From the NCBI GenBank assembly GCA_001972305.1, contig BDDD01001791.1, forward strand, positions 186,001 through 250,000: a stretch of DNA of 64,000 nucleotides. The letters are read 5' to 3'. The number at the start of each line of letters is the position of its first letter. Positions within the stretch are counted from its first letter, which is position 1. This DNA comes from Cephalotus follicularis. Taxonomy: Eukaryota; Streptophyta; Magnoliopsida; Oxalidales; Cephalotaceae. The notes below the pieces were generated by a model. That model had not been told where the DNA came from, did not search any database, and worked only from the letters and a program-made list of their open reading frames with translations. Shown here one piece after another: positions 13,501 through 24,851 of this stretch. Made by a program: the position numbers and the translations under genes.

Positions 13501-13978
13501 AACTAATATATTTCCTTTTCATTGCATTTGTACATGTATATACTATTCTATCTTTGGTGACTGTTTGAAATAATACAACGAGGACAAATTACATTGGAAG
13601 TCCTCGCATGTAACTTTCTTTACATAAATGGCTTAAAAATGGGTTAATATGTTTCCTTTCATTGAATTTATATACGGAAAATGTTATCAAGTATAAGTGA
13701 AGTAGTATTATAATAATTATAAATAAATTATTAAATATTATTGATGATTATTTTATTAAAATTTAAATAATCATTAATAATATTTAAAAAAAATATATAA
13801 ATAATATTTTAATGATTATATATTTATAATATTATATTATTTATGATTGATAACATTATTTTTTATACATGTATATACTATTCCATCTTTGGTGACTCTT
13901 TGAAATAATACAACGAGGACAAATTATATGGGAAGTGCTCACATGTATGTAACTTTCTTTACATGAATGGCTTAATCA
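13501..13978 (+). repeat. Tandem duplication split by a MITE
   Basis: A segment at 13501-13636 (key words CTATCTTTGGTGACTG and CAACGAGGACAAATTA) recurs at about 13640-13978 with scattered substitutions. The second copy is interrupted at about 13678-13865 by a small inverted-repeat element, so the duplication came first. Confidence 0.75.
13680..13857. mobile_element. Small MITE-like element (178 bp)
   Basis: Begins AATGTTATCAA and ends with the reverse complement (TTGATAACATT), an 11-bp perfect terminal inverted repeat. The interior is almost entirely A/T with further inverted symmetry and has no coding capacity. Comparison with the uninterrupted first duplication copy supports its insertion. 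The target-site duplication is not clear, so the superfamily is left open. Confidence 0.65.
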
Positions 13979-14311
13979 TTTTTAAACTTTTTGATCAACA
14001 CCCCTGAGGCCCTAAGGTACGTTGACCTAGGCCCACATAAATAATAAATAAGATAAATTATTAAAATCATGTTTGAATTTGTTAATACTTATTTTTACTT
14101 TGATTTTAAGTATTACAAAAAAAAAACCTTAAAACATAACAGCATTAAGTTTTCTGTTAAAAAATTTTAAATACCTAAAATGCCCTTCTCTTTCTGCAAG
14201 CTCGCTATTGTCTCCATCTCACTGTTATCTTCTCCACCTCTTCACTTTCCAACCCCACTCCTGCTCTTAACAGGTCCTTCACCACCACCACCACCACTAC
14301 CACATATAGCC

Positions 14312-15016
14312 CAATTCTCCTACAACCTACAACGAAGTGAGGCAACACACCGCAGCCCTTTTGAGCTCATAACCGGACAGCAACCACTCACGCCCAATGT
14401 CGTGGCAACCGGCTATACAGGATCAAGCCCCACAGCGTATAAGCTTGCCAAGACATGGCAAGAACAAGCCGACATCACCCATGCTTACTTGGAGAAAGCC
14501 AACAAGCGCATGAAGAAATGGGCGGACAAGAAGCGAAGGCCGCGGGAGTTTCAAGTGGGAGACCTTGTCCTTATCAAGCTTCAACCCCAAAACTACAAAG
14601 CCTTTCGGAGTTTACATAAGGGGTTGGTTAGAAGATACGAGGGGCCATTTCCGATCGTAAGGAAGGTGGGCAAGGTTGCATACATGGTGGAGTTGCCACC
14701 CAAGCTCAAGCTTCATTCGGTTTTCCACGTAAGCTTACTGAAGCCCTATTATTCGGACAAGGAAGACCTCGACCGGGGGGAATCCAAGCGTGCACCACCA
14801 ATTGTTACTACCTCTTACGAAAGGGAGGTAGAATACATAATTGCTGAGAGAATTGTCCGAAAGAAGCGCGTGCCAAGCTACATGGAGTTTCTAGTCAAGT
14901 GGAAGGGACTACCGGACAGCGAAGCAAGCTGGGAACGCGAAGTCGACTTATGGCAATTCAAGGAGCAAATTGCTCGATTTTGCAAGGAGCAAGCGACGAG
15001 GGCGTCGCTCGAATAG
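14312..15016 (+). pseudogene. Ty3/gypsy chromovirus: integrase C-terminus and chromodomain
   Basis: The frame from about 14312 (AQFSYNLQRSEATHRSPFEL, then TGQQPLTP) to the stop at 15014-15016 is the end of a retroviral-type polyprotein. It holds the tail of the integrase core, the GPY/F-like module (FQVGDLVLIKL, YEGPFPIVRKVGKVAY, LPPKLKLHSVFHVSLLKPY), then a chromodomain (EVEYIIAERIVRKK, FLVKWKGLPDSEASWE). Gag, protease, reverse transcriptase, RNase H and the integrase catalytic acidic residues are absent, so the copy is 5'-truncated and cannot move on its own. The remaining frame is open, suggesting moderate age. Upstream of 14312 the frame continues into Pro- and Thr-rich low-complexity sequence that does not look like integrase, so the truncation point is close to there. 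Confidence 0.92.
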
Positions 15017-15027
15017 GTGGGGGAGAA
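15014..15027 (+). other. Polypurine tract of the chromovirus
   Basis: The purine run AGGTGGGGGAGAA lies between the polyprotein stop codon and the TG of the LTR, the expected place for the plus-strand primer site. Confidence 0.75.
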
Positions 15028-15612
15028 TGTTACGCCCAGAATTGTTCCGCGTACCCTTGGGGCTCATTGAGCTACAATTTCGTTATAACAGAGGTTCCAT
15101 GGGCACACTTGCTAGAAGGCTCTAGAATTCTCTAGAGTTGTGGAGAGTTATCCTCCTAGAATTCTCTAGAGCCATGGAGAAGTTATCCTTCTAGAATTTT
15201 CCAGAGTTGTGGAGAATTCTCATGTAAATACTAGAGTATGAGAGACTAGTGTAGAACTCTCTAGAGAGAGCTTCCTAGAAGTCTCTAGGAAAAGTGTAGA
15301 AACACTAAGTTACTAGAATGGTCTAGGTGCAAAATCCTAACCATACACTTGTACAAATCATAACCACACATTGTGCTTGGCAAGGCCTATAAATAGGCAA
15401 GCCATCTCATTTGTAACATCATCCAAGAATTGGAGTTTGAGTGAATGTAAAGCTTAAGCATTCTTTCAAACTTGTGCATTCTATCTCTCTCATTTCTTAG
15501 CTTTCTTTGTGTGAGTTAAACACTTGAGAGTAAGGGTAGGCTGACTTAGCTCACTCATTCAAGGGAAAAGTTTGCTAAGTACCGCACGGTCAAAATTAGT
15601 ACCGTCCGAACC
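15028..15612 (+). mobile_element. 3' LTR of the truncated chromovirus
   Basis: Starts TGTTACGCCC directly after the polypurine tract. It contains repeated CTAGAA/TCTAGAG words at about 15115-15320, a TATA-like CCTATAAATAGG near 15388, and transcript-like sequence after it. The 5' boundary is firm. The 3' boundary is an estimate (the CA of CCGAACCA) because no second LTR is present for comparison and no target-site duplication could be read. Confidence 0.7.
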
Positions 15613-16484
15613 ATCTCTTCCTCCTATTTCACCACCATCCGATCAATCTCTTCAGACAGAGAATCAAAATAGTCGTTACTCAACTTAGCAACAAATCAAA
15701 CCAAAGCCACACCTTAAATCAAACCCAAGCCACCAACACCTTCAACAAGCGGCCACGCCATAGCTCAGCAACTTCCAGATGATTTCATTATAGCCATTAG
15801 AGCTGAGGAGATGTTAACGCAGCCGATAGTGTATGACATCAGAATTGGCTTCTATTCTCATTGTCATCTTCAAGGTCATTCATATGCTATGCCAAAGGAA
15901 GAACCCTCCGTTGGTCCCTCAAGTGGCTCCTAATCCAATGTCCAACACTCCCTAAGATATGGTTGATTGTGTTTTGCAGCCTGCTGTAGTGAGTAGACCG
16001 ATTGTTGTGCGCCCGTCTGACCCCTTTTTCATTAACCAACAATCCTTACTAATGGCCACTACCCATTTGTCAAAATGCCCAAATGACTTCCCAATCCCAT
16101 ATCAACCTCTACACTCCATCTGTTTGCCAAAAATCCCAAGTGCAGTGAGCCCACTTTGTTTGGTTCAATCTTATTCTTCATTAAGGAATTGTTCTGTAAA
16201 AAAAAAGAGGGGGTTTAGAGGAGGGAGATGGAAAGAGAGAGTGTGTGAGACAGAATACTCACTCTAATAAAAAAATAACGGAGGAAAAGGTCTTAAACGG
16301 AATCAAAGTTAAGGAGTTTTTTTTGTAATATTAAAAAAATAGAGGGGTTACCTAATAAATAACAATAATTTTAAAAAATGTACAACTAAAAAACAAATGA
16401 AGGCAACAACAGCAACATTATGATTACCTCATTTCAAAGTATTTTCTTAATTCGTTTAGCAAAGAAGACGGTGTCCTCTTGGTG
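15613..16484. other. Spacer between chromovirus LTR and LIKE COV gene
   Basis: Holds the LIKE COV promoter. A 102-codon open frame at 15959-16267 has no recognisable domain and is not called as a gene. Confidence 0.5.
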
Positions 16485-19400
16485 ATGGGAGATGAGAAAT
16501 CGACGATCGTGATGGCGAGTCGAGACAGAGAGAGAGATCGAGAGCTTCTCATCCCAGTCGCTGACTCCGGCGACGATGACGCGTCTTCAAAACCCTCCTC
16601 GTCTTCTTCTTCCTCGCATCACACAGGCCGCGAGGTCAAAATTTCTTGTTCAATTTTTCTTTGTATCTAGGGTTTTAGAATTTTGATTAGATTTATGGCT
16701 GTTAGCAATTGTTTCAAGATCAGTGTTTCGGTAATTAATGTGTGTTTTTTTTTTAGGGGGGCTATTTTTGGTCTTACGTTTGATGTTTCTAAGTGATTAA
16801 GGGGGGGCCTTGTATGGTTTAATTTGAATGGAGGCTTTAAAGCTTTTTAGTAGATTTCAATTGAATGAAGTGACTTTTAACCCCACTTTAGTAAACTGAA
16901 TTTTGATTTAATCTATTGGTTAAAGTTGTAGTTTATTTAGGAAGTAAGTGTTGTGTTCTTCATGGCACTGGAAGGTTGAGATTGATCAGCCTTAAAGGGG
17001 TTAAGACAGAAATGGATAGCGGCTTCTCAATTGATGTTACTGGATGCAATGTGGTAGGAAACCTTAGGTTAATCATATGGCAACATTTGCATTGTATTTG
17101 TGGCTATGCTGGTTTTTACTTTTCAATGCTATGTAGATTGGGTTGGACTTATTCAATGGTTTTATGATTTGTAGCTTCTTTAGTTCATGTCTTTTCAGTC
17201 TTTCAAATCTCAATGTTGATGCATAAATATCAATGTGGCCTAAAATGTCAAACAAAGTTTTATGTTGTTTATTACTGGCATTGCTCTACATTTTTCATGT
17301 TTCTTGCATGGAAGTTAATTTTCTATAGTGTGATGCGGCAATGAATTTTGATTAAGAACTATTGCTTGAGGACAAGAAATTTTGCCTAGTGCATAGTGCA
17401 GACAAAATGATTCCACAAAATTTTCTGCTCTAGATATAGCTGTTGTACCAAATATTGATTCAACTGATTGAATCTACTTGGATGATGACAAGAATGCTTT
17501 ATTTTGTGATCTCAAAGTTTCTAATTGAAGTTATCAACGTGCAACCATGTGGATGTATCTTTCTGCTTATGTTTTCCACAGTTCTGACAAATTGCCGTAT
17601 GATATATTGACATTGTTTAGACCTTTTACAAAGTTGTTAGGAGCTGGGCTTCAAAGAAGTTCATGACTGGATGGTACGCAATTCTTTCTTCTATTGCCTA
17701 CGTTTTACTAAGCTCTTACAAAATAAATTTGTAGTTCTTTCATATTTTTGCTTGATTATTTGAAGACTCTACAAAAGGAAAGTATATTGTTCTTTTCTTT
17801 ATGATATTTTGTGTTGTGGCTGTTGGTGTTGGTCTCCCTGTGCAATTTATATGCTTTCAAATAATGTATACTTGTTTTATCAGGCAAAAAGTCAGCCCTT
17901 TTACTATATGGACTTTTGATCGTAATAACTTTGGTTGTTGACAATAGATATGAGTGCATGTAATTTGACTCGGGAATTTTTTTTAGCTACTCATTTTTAA
18001 AACAGTAGCCAATTGCTATTTAATCTCAGTAATAACAAGTTGTGCTGAGTTGTTTTTCTTGTGCCAATGCTGTATTTAGTGGTTGATCACTTTTTCTTGT
18101 TATGCAGTGTCATTTTGTTTCCAATAGCTATCACTTTCTATATAACTTGGTGGTTCATTCACTTCGTGGATGGCTTTTTTTCTCCAATCTATACTCAACT
18201 TGGGATTGACATATTTGGTAAGCAGTCTTTTTTCCCTCTCCTATTGCTTATATTGGTAATTGATATTCACTGGTGCCTCTTTAGGCAATATCTTCATTAC
18301 AGGATGTCTAAATAGTTCTTTTGTTTTGGCAAGCACTTTGGAGAATGTTGTACATAGTGTTTTGACGACTTTTATTGCCATTTAGTGAATTTGAAGTGCA
18401 TTTTAAATTACTTACTTTATTAGTGTATAAGATTCATTGCTTTGAACCTGTGTTTGATACTATATTCCAGATTAGTGTGTGTGTCCTGTCTGCTAAATAT
18501 GAAGTTGTAGCTGAGCCTAATTTCCCCTAACCTGGCCATAAGTTTAATTCATTGATTACCTGCTTCCTTTTAACATAGAGATACAACCTCTATGCTTCAC
18601 GGCTGATTAAACGCCTCATGCGGGACCAGAACTTCACATATATTGGTCCGGATACTAAATTTCTTTAAAGAAAAACCAATAACACGAAAACAAGTGTTAA
18701 GAGTGATGCTTTATTGACGATTTATATTTAGAGATCTAACATTAAGTTTATCCTTCGCGGATATGCCAAATTATGTGGTGACTTGTATTTGTTTATGGTT
18801 CTTATGAATGTGGTCCCCCTCATCTCCTTCCACCCCCCACCCCCGACCCCCCACTTTCTTGTGATGTTTGACTTTTGCTCTTATTGCCAGGTCTGGGATT
18901 TGTGACCTCCATAACATTCATCTTCCTTGTTGGTGTGTTTATGTCATCGTGGTTGGGAGCATCTGTTCTGGGGCTTGGTGAGTGGTTTATCAAACGGATG
19001 CCCTTTGTCCGCCATATCTACAATGCCTCCAAGCAGATTAGTGCTGCTATATCACCAGGTGTGCTTTCGACTGTTTTTTTTTTTTTTTTTTTTGCTCACA
19101 TTTTGATTGGAAGGGTTTAAGATGACAATTTATATGTTATATCTGCTTATCATTTCAGATCAAAACACACAGGCCTTCAAGGAAGTAGCCATCATAAGGC
19201 ATCCACGTATTGGTGAATATGCATTTGGGTTCATCACTTCGTCTGTCATTCTTCAGGTGAGCTTCCAGTGATATTGATGTTTTGTTCCCTTGTTGAGAGA
19301 ATGTACTATATAAACAACTGACAGGTTGATCTTTTCTTTTGGGCAAATAAATAATACACTTTTTTTTTTCTCCCTAATTCAGAACTATTCTGGAGAGGAG

Positions 19401-19980
19401 GAGCTATGCTGTGTTTATGTTCCCACGAATCATCTTTACATCGGTGATATATTCCTGGTCAACACAAAGGATGTTATCAGACCAAATTTATCTGTCCGTG
19501 AAGGAATTGGTAAGTAACTTATTATTACCTCCTGTAGAAAAGGTAATAGTTAGAGGTTACTTCTCACTTTTATGTACGTTAATATCAGCAAGTGGCAGAT
19601 CCTGGTCACAACTCCAGTGGGGGCAGCCTATAACTATTGTTAATAAAATATAGCAGAACACTTTACTACAATCATATTTGTTGTGCCTGAGGCTTGATAC
19701 ACTCAACTATTATTGCACCTGAAAGTTATTATTTTACATGACATCTTTCACTAATAATAGGGGTCCCTGATGAGGGCCTCCAACATGAGTGATCAAATAA
19801 AACAATTTCAGAAAATGAAGAGAATCTTCACCTAGTTCACATTTCAATTAGGTGGCAAAATTTCTCATTTGTTCTTAAATTGCAGAAATTGTTGTGTCTG
19901 GGGGCATGTCAATGCCGCAGATCTTGTCAACACTGGATTCAAGCATAGCAGTTGATAGAAGTAGACCCGACAGAAGCTGA
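16485..19980 (+). CDS. LCV: LIKE COV protein (DUF502 membrane protein)
   Basis: Seven exons, 16485-16634, 17621-17673, 18108-18217, 18891-19058, 19159-19256, 19383-19509 and 19886-19980, join without frame breaks to 266 residues, the usual size. The N terminus MGDEKSTIVMASRDRERD is followed by a Ser-rich stretch ending SHHTGRE. Then come TFYKVVRSWASKKFMTG, two hydrophobic segments (VILFPIAITFYITWWFIHFV and LGFVTSITFIFLVGVFMSSW) separated by a loop with SPIYTQLGIDIFG, and the soluble C-terminal half with RMPFVRHIYNASKQISAA, EVAIIRHPRIGEYAFGF and VVSGGMSMPQILSTLD. COV1 and LCV proteins are Golgi/post-Golgi membrane proteins linked to vascular patterning and vacuolar protein sorting in Arabidopsis. 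The first intron is nearly 1 kb. A chromovirus LTR ends about 0.9 kb upstream. Confidence 0.95.
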
Positions 19981-20303
19981 GATCAAAGACTAGTTGTAGA
20001 GGAGTTGTCTATTTATTACTTGGTTTCAGATTAAGTCATCAGAATGGCCTCTTGATTAATTTGTGTTGGTGATGCAGGATTCAGTACTGGATTATAAATT
20101 TTTGATGGTTGAAATGTGAGATTCTGATGGCATTTGTAAAATTACTTGCTGTGTATTAGATTGTAGAATCTAGTGTTTGCTTGGAAATATAGTTGAATTG
20201 ATAATACAGGCAGGTTGTAGATCAGCCGTTTGGTTTTGGATAATTGTTTTTCCCCTGTCAAAATGGTTTTTGGGTCTGTAATGAATGTGAAATATTCTGT
20301 TAT

Positions 20304-20332
20304 CTTTTTTTTTTTTTTTTTTTTTTTTTTTT
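20304..20332 (+). repeat. Poly-T tract
   Basis: An uninterrupted run of about 28 T residues, about 320 bp after the LIKE COV stop codon. It is a simple repeat likely to vary in length. Confidence 0.85.
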
Positions 20333-20598
20333 GTGTTTCTCATCCTTCTTACAACATTTGGATAAGATCTAACATTAATGCATAAAACCAAAAAATAATC
20401 ATAATTACTGTAATTATTGTCATAACATTTTTGAATTAGATTAAAAAGTATGAAAAGTTTATTATTGAATTGGATTAAACAGTATGATATATCATAATTT
20501 TAACAGTTGTTATCAATTTTTTTTAGTCGTAGTCTACAAAGATTTAGGTTATGTTCATCCAAAAGAATTTCATGCTTTTGTTTTATGCTGTTATGGTT

Positions 20599-20846
20599 AC
20601 AATGTTACTAAAGAGAGATGGGTGGGATTAAATCATCCATTTGTTTCTATTGTAGAAGTAGATATTAAATTTTTGTACCATTTAAGAAGTAGATATTAAA
20701 CTTATGGGAACAAAGAAAGGATACAATGTTACTAAGGAGAGATGGGTGGGATTAAATCATCCATTTGTTTCTATCGTAGAAGTAGATATTAAATTTTTGT
20801 ACCATTTAAGAAGTAGATATTAAACTTATGGGAAAAAAGAAAGGAT
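20599..20846 (+). repeat. Two-copy 124-bp tandem duplication
   Basis: Copies at 20599-20722 and 20723-20846 differ at only about three positions. Each contains GAGATGGGTGGGATTAAATC and two internal AAGTAGATATTAAA words. The near identity suggests a recent event. Confidence 0.9.
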
Positions 20847-21224
20847 AATAATAAGAGATTTATTGTTCCCTTCAAACATAAAAATATCAAATCTAAATTT
20901 TTTTAAATGTTAATTGCTTTAATTTAATTCCCTACTTTAATTTTTTTTTCAATTGAACTCATTTAATAGTTGTTGTAATAAAAAGTATCTCCTAATTGTA
21001 ATCTTTTTTGATATACGCAATCAATGATAATAATTTATATCATATAAAAATATAATAAATTATTATTGATTATTATCATTAATCGTTTCTAATAGACATG
21101 GAATATGACTTTTTTTTTATAGCATGGCATATGAAAATCAAGATGAAGGTTTTCTTAGAAAAAATTAATTATGACCCATCAAATATATAACTAATATGGG
21201 AAAATTTCATCCAAAAATAAAGCC

Positions 21225-22378
21225 GTCACGTGCAGTGGCGGAGCCACATGGTCACCACTGTGGGCTCATGCCCCCACTGAAATATTGAAAAAAAAAAGAA
21301 GATACTATATATTATAAAATTTTCAGGGGTTTAATATAGAGTTATCAGACATTTATGATGTTATTAATTATGAATTTACTTTTATATGAAATAGAGAAAT
21401 TAGAACGTCTCAATCCAATTGTAATTATTATAATCTCAGTTGTATTATACTAATTTACTAAAAGTTTTTGCTTTTTGCAATAATTCTTCGTGGAAAAGAA
21501 AAATGATAATATTATTGAAACATAGAAAAACTCAAAATTTTATAGTTTTGAAGTTCATATTAACTTAATTGTTATACTATCGTATTTAGAATTTCAGAAT
21601 GGTTAAAAGAATAACATAAAAGCAATTTACGATACAAAGGTTAGTAAAAAATATTTATTAACTTGTAAACTCTCTCTAGTTCTTTAGTTTAGAAACTAAA
21701 AAATAGAACACACATTAAATTAAAAAAAAAATTCTTTTAAGTTCCTAATGATATGGTGAGATTCATTAATTTGTATCTCAAACACAAATTTTCTATGATA
21801 CTAACTCTAGGACATTGAAATTTTTATTCCTATCATTTTAATCTTATAATTATAAGACATTGATTGAAGTCGGTCCCCTTAAATAAAAATTAGATAATAA
21901 TTAGTTTTATGTCAATTAATTTGAGATTTACAAAGAAAAGAAACTATTTTTTTAAAAATAAAAAATAAAAAAACCCTCTATTTCGAGTCGAGTCTTCCCC
22001 CTCTCTCTCATTGTCTGAAACCATCAACTATTAATGCACAACAGTTCGATAATGACGTACGTTACCGGCAACAACTGTTGCCTATTTCTCTAACAATGTA
22101 ACACAAGGCGAAAATATAAGTAGCAAACGCCTCTTCTTCTCTCCAAGTCTCTTTCATCCACGTGTAAGCTAGACCTTCGATCCTCTTACTAAGTCTCTCT
22201 TTATTCTGAATTTGATACATATATTTACCAATTTTTTGATTTGGTATTTGTGTTTCTTCACATTGCTCGTTCGAAATTTGTGGAGATAGTGCGTGTGATT
22301 TTGTTTGCATTAATTTTAAAAATTTACTAGTTTTTGTACCCACTGGATTGAAATGCTGGCTCCACCACTGGTCACGTG
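21225..22378. mobile_element. Non-autonomous hAT transposon with 8-bp target duplication
   Basis: The element spans 21233-22370 (1,138 bp). Its ends are CAGTGGCGGAGCCA and the reverse complement of CAGTGGTGGAGCCA, a 14-bp terminal inverted repeat with one mismatch. Both sides carry the identical 8-bp target duplication GTCACGTG (21225-21232 and 22371-22378). An 8-bp duplication with CAGTG-type termini is diagnostic of hAT. No transposase or BED zinc-finger coding is seen; a 93-codon minus-strand frame at 22062-22343 lacks known motifs. The intact ends and target duplication suggest a copy that could be mobilised in trans, or a fairly young one. Confidence 0.9.
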
Positions 22379-22417
22379 TCTTCTGGAAACACTGGATAAA
22401 TGTCCTATACAGTTACA

Positions 22418-22573
22418 GACACGTGGTCAAGCGTTTTGCAATATGGAAAGATAACGCTCAATAACACTCAAGCGTCAAATCAGGGAAATGGTGAGATACT
22501 CGGTCGTTTCCCAGTGGTATAATAATCATCTCCGCAAGTCAAGTAAAACAGTTACAACCAAATTCTATAAATA
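22418..22573 (+). promoter_or_regulatory. Promoter-like block without a recognised gene
   Basis: Downstream of the hAT element are a G-box/ABRE-type word GACACGTGGTC (22418-22428) and a TATA box CTATAAATA (22565-22573). A further CACGTG is inside the hAT target duplication. No coding sequence or structured RNA was recognised in the next 400 bp. It may be a relic promoter or drive an unrecognised non-coding transcript. Confidence 0.35.
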
Positions 22574-22954
22574 CTACAAAGCAATACATTACACAGATCT
22601 GTCATTTTTTTAGACTTAAAGAACATTTGTACTTTTTTTTTTGTACACTGTCGTGAAATACTCAACCATATACCGTTTTTGGAGCATTCAGTTCGTTTCC
22701 CTCTACAAATCAAACATTTCTACGTAAGAGACTGTTAACGATGAGTTGATTCTTGCGTCAACAATAACAATCACATTTTAACTCCTAAAAATAAAAGAAC
22801 GGTATTACGCTCACAATAGTATAGACAGGCTTCTTTTTTTATTAGTATTAGTTCATCTATCTATTACTTATATGTTATAAAAGTAACGGTTAAATTCAAT
22901 TTCAATATTTGTAGATTATACATATCTAATTTTTAAATTAATCAAATTTTTATA

Positions 22955-23565
22955 TTCCCTCCGTCTCAAAATAAGTGTCCTAATTCTAAAATATACAATT
23001 CTTAATAAAAAAATTTTGGTCTATGTTACCCTTTTTTTTTATTGTTATTGCATCTCTCTCTCTTAATTAAATCTAATAACTCTTTTCTCTTTTTCTCCCC
23101 CTATTTCCAAGTTTATTTTGTTTTTTTACGAAAAACTGAGTCTATCTTATTTATTGTATGTCTATCACTTTAACTCTCATTTATCTCTCTTCTAAATAAA
23201 CGTATTCATTCATTACTCGAACTATTTAGTGCCAATTTAAACAATTTTTACTCTAATTCTAGTTCACTACTCTCCTTTCTTTGCTCGTTTCATGGCATCT
23301 TTTGATGAAAGTTGAAAATTTTCAGTCTCACACTTCCAATTTTCTTAGTCCATCACTGTTACTCCAAACAAAAGAGAGATAACGAGGGGAAAAAAACGGT
23401 GGAATAAGAAGAGATATTAGAACATTTGGTAGAGAGAGAAAAAAGTTACACTAAATTAATGTTTTATTGAAAAAATAGTTACATTAACGTTAAGTGAACT
23501 GAGGATAAAATTGAAATATTAAGATAAAAATGGTTTGGAATAAGAATTAAGACATACCAAAAAGG
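22955..23565. mobile_element. Degenerate Stowaway/mariner-like repeat
   Basis: The left end reads TTCCCTCCGTCTCAAAATAA, close to the Stowaway-type terminus CTCCCTCCGTC. Near 23540-23560 the words GGAATAAGAATTAAGACATA roughly mirror the left subterminal TGTCCTAATTCTAAAA. The right terminus is badly decayed, so the borders are approximate. Confidence 0.45.
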
Positions 23566-23704
23566 AAATTATATCGTTTGTACCCAACAATTGAATTGTT
23601 AAATGAGTTTATATTATAAATTTATAGTACAGTAAAAATTATTCTGTGTGTAGATATAATTGTTAAAAATATTTAATAAATTTTAAATTTAAGTGCATGA
23701 TATG

Positions 23705-24566
23705 GGTAGGGGTGCAAACGAACCAAGTTGTTCGTGAACAGCTCGCAACTCGACTCGATAAAAATCGATAAAAACTCGTTCGTGTTCGTCATTAAGCTTA
23801 ATGAACGAACACGAACACGATTTTAAAGCTCGTTAGCTTAACAAGTCAAGCTTGCACATTGATGAGCTCGACTCGTTAATGTTCGTGAACAGTTCGTTAA
23901 GATATCATTAATGACTCGATTATAATATAGTTAATAATTCAATTGTAGACTCGTTTATAATTCAATTAGAGACTTGTTAAGAGATTAATTATATATGAAT
24001 ACATATATTTTTTTTGTCTTTCTATTATTAATTTTTCAAATTTGTTATTATACAGTACATTATATGGATTTTTTATTTTATTAATTATTCTAATTTGTTT
24101 TTGTACAAGATACTATACATTTTTGAATCTATAAAAAGACAAATCCAATAAGATACATTTTATACAATATAGTATACAATATAGAGCATTTTAAAAATTA
24201 ACTAAATTGAGTTTGGATGAATAATATTGGATTTGCATTTTTATGTTGTTTGATGACTTGTAAAAATTATTTGAGAAGATTGAAAGATTGATATTCAATT
24301 TAATTATTTTTTTAGTTTTTTTAAGAAAATAAAAACAATTATTAACGAATTTTAGTTCAAACTCTTATTTTTCTCATCGAGCCAAACTCGAACAAAAAAT
24401 TTTTAAGCTCGTTAAAAGTTCGAGCTCGACTCGAGTTCGAAAAAGTTTGATTTGAACTCGAACTCGATAAAATCTCATAAAGCTCGACTCGAACTCGAAT
24501 TCGATAAAATCTTAACGAACAGAGATTGAACAGGTTTAAACTCGATTCGACTCGGTTCGTTTATAA
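23705..24566. mobile_element. Inverted-repeat element rich in ACTCGA/GTTCG words
   Basis: Begins TAGGGGTGCAAACGAACC and ends CTCGGTTCGTTTATAATA, so its termini are imperfect inverted repeats sharing AAACGAACC/GGTTCGTTT. Both arms are dense in CTCGACTCG, GAACACGAAC and similar words; the middle is AT-rich. This is a common kind of plant non-autonomous DNA element. No target-site duplication could be settled, so the superfamily is not assigned. Confidence 0.6.
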
Positions 24567-24681
24567 TAGACATAGTGTCTTCGTTTCAGATCCGCCGTTG
24601 ATTCTCTCAAAAAACGATACCATCGTGGCGGCGCATGCTAATAGAATACGCACCCTGATATACTGTAGTAGAATCCAAATA

Positions 24682-24709
24682 AAACCCTAGTTCACCTTCT
24701 ATATAAATA
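24682..24709 (+). promoter_or_regulatory. Telo-box and TATA box of the snoRNA cluster
   Basis: AAACCCTAG at 24682-24690 is a telo-box, found in promoters of plant ribosomal-protein and snoRNA genes. TATATAAATA follows at 24700-24709. The first snoRNA begins about 140 bp downstream, which fits an RNA polymerase II polycistronic precursor starting near 24730. No USE element of snRNA genes was seen. Confidence 0.65.
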
Positions 24710-24851
24710 GCAGCAAAGGAACAAAGCAAGCTACGGCCTGTGTGTAAGCTTGAAAAAAAGAAGCTGCTTCAACTTTCTTTCAATTTAGGGTTTGTTCTTT
24801 ATTTTTTTAATTATAGCAAATTTGAATATTATTTTACGAGTTTATAATTGA

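Noticed and set aside
15959-16267. 102-codon ORF upstream of LIKE COV
   Set aside because: No recognisable domain, no splice partner, no homologue I recognise; treated as spacer.
22062-22343. 93-codon minus-strand ORF inside the hAT element
   Set aside because: No BED zinc finger, hAT dimerisation or catalytic motif; likely chance frame in a non-autonomous element.
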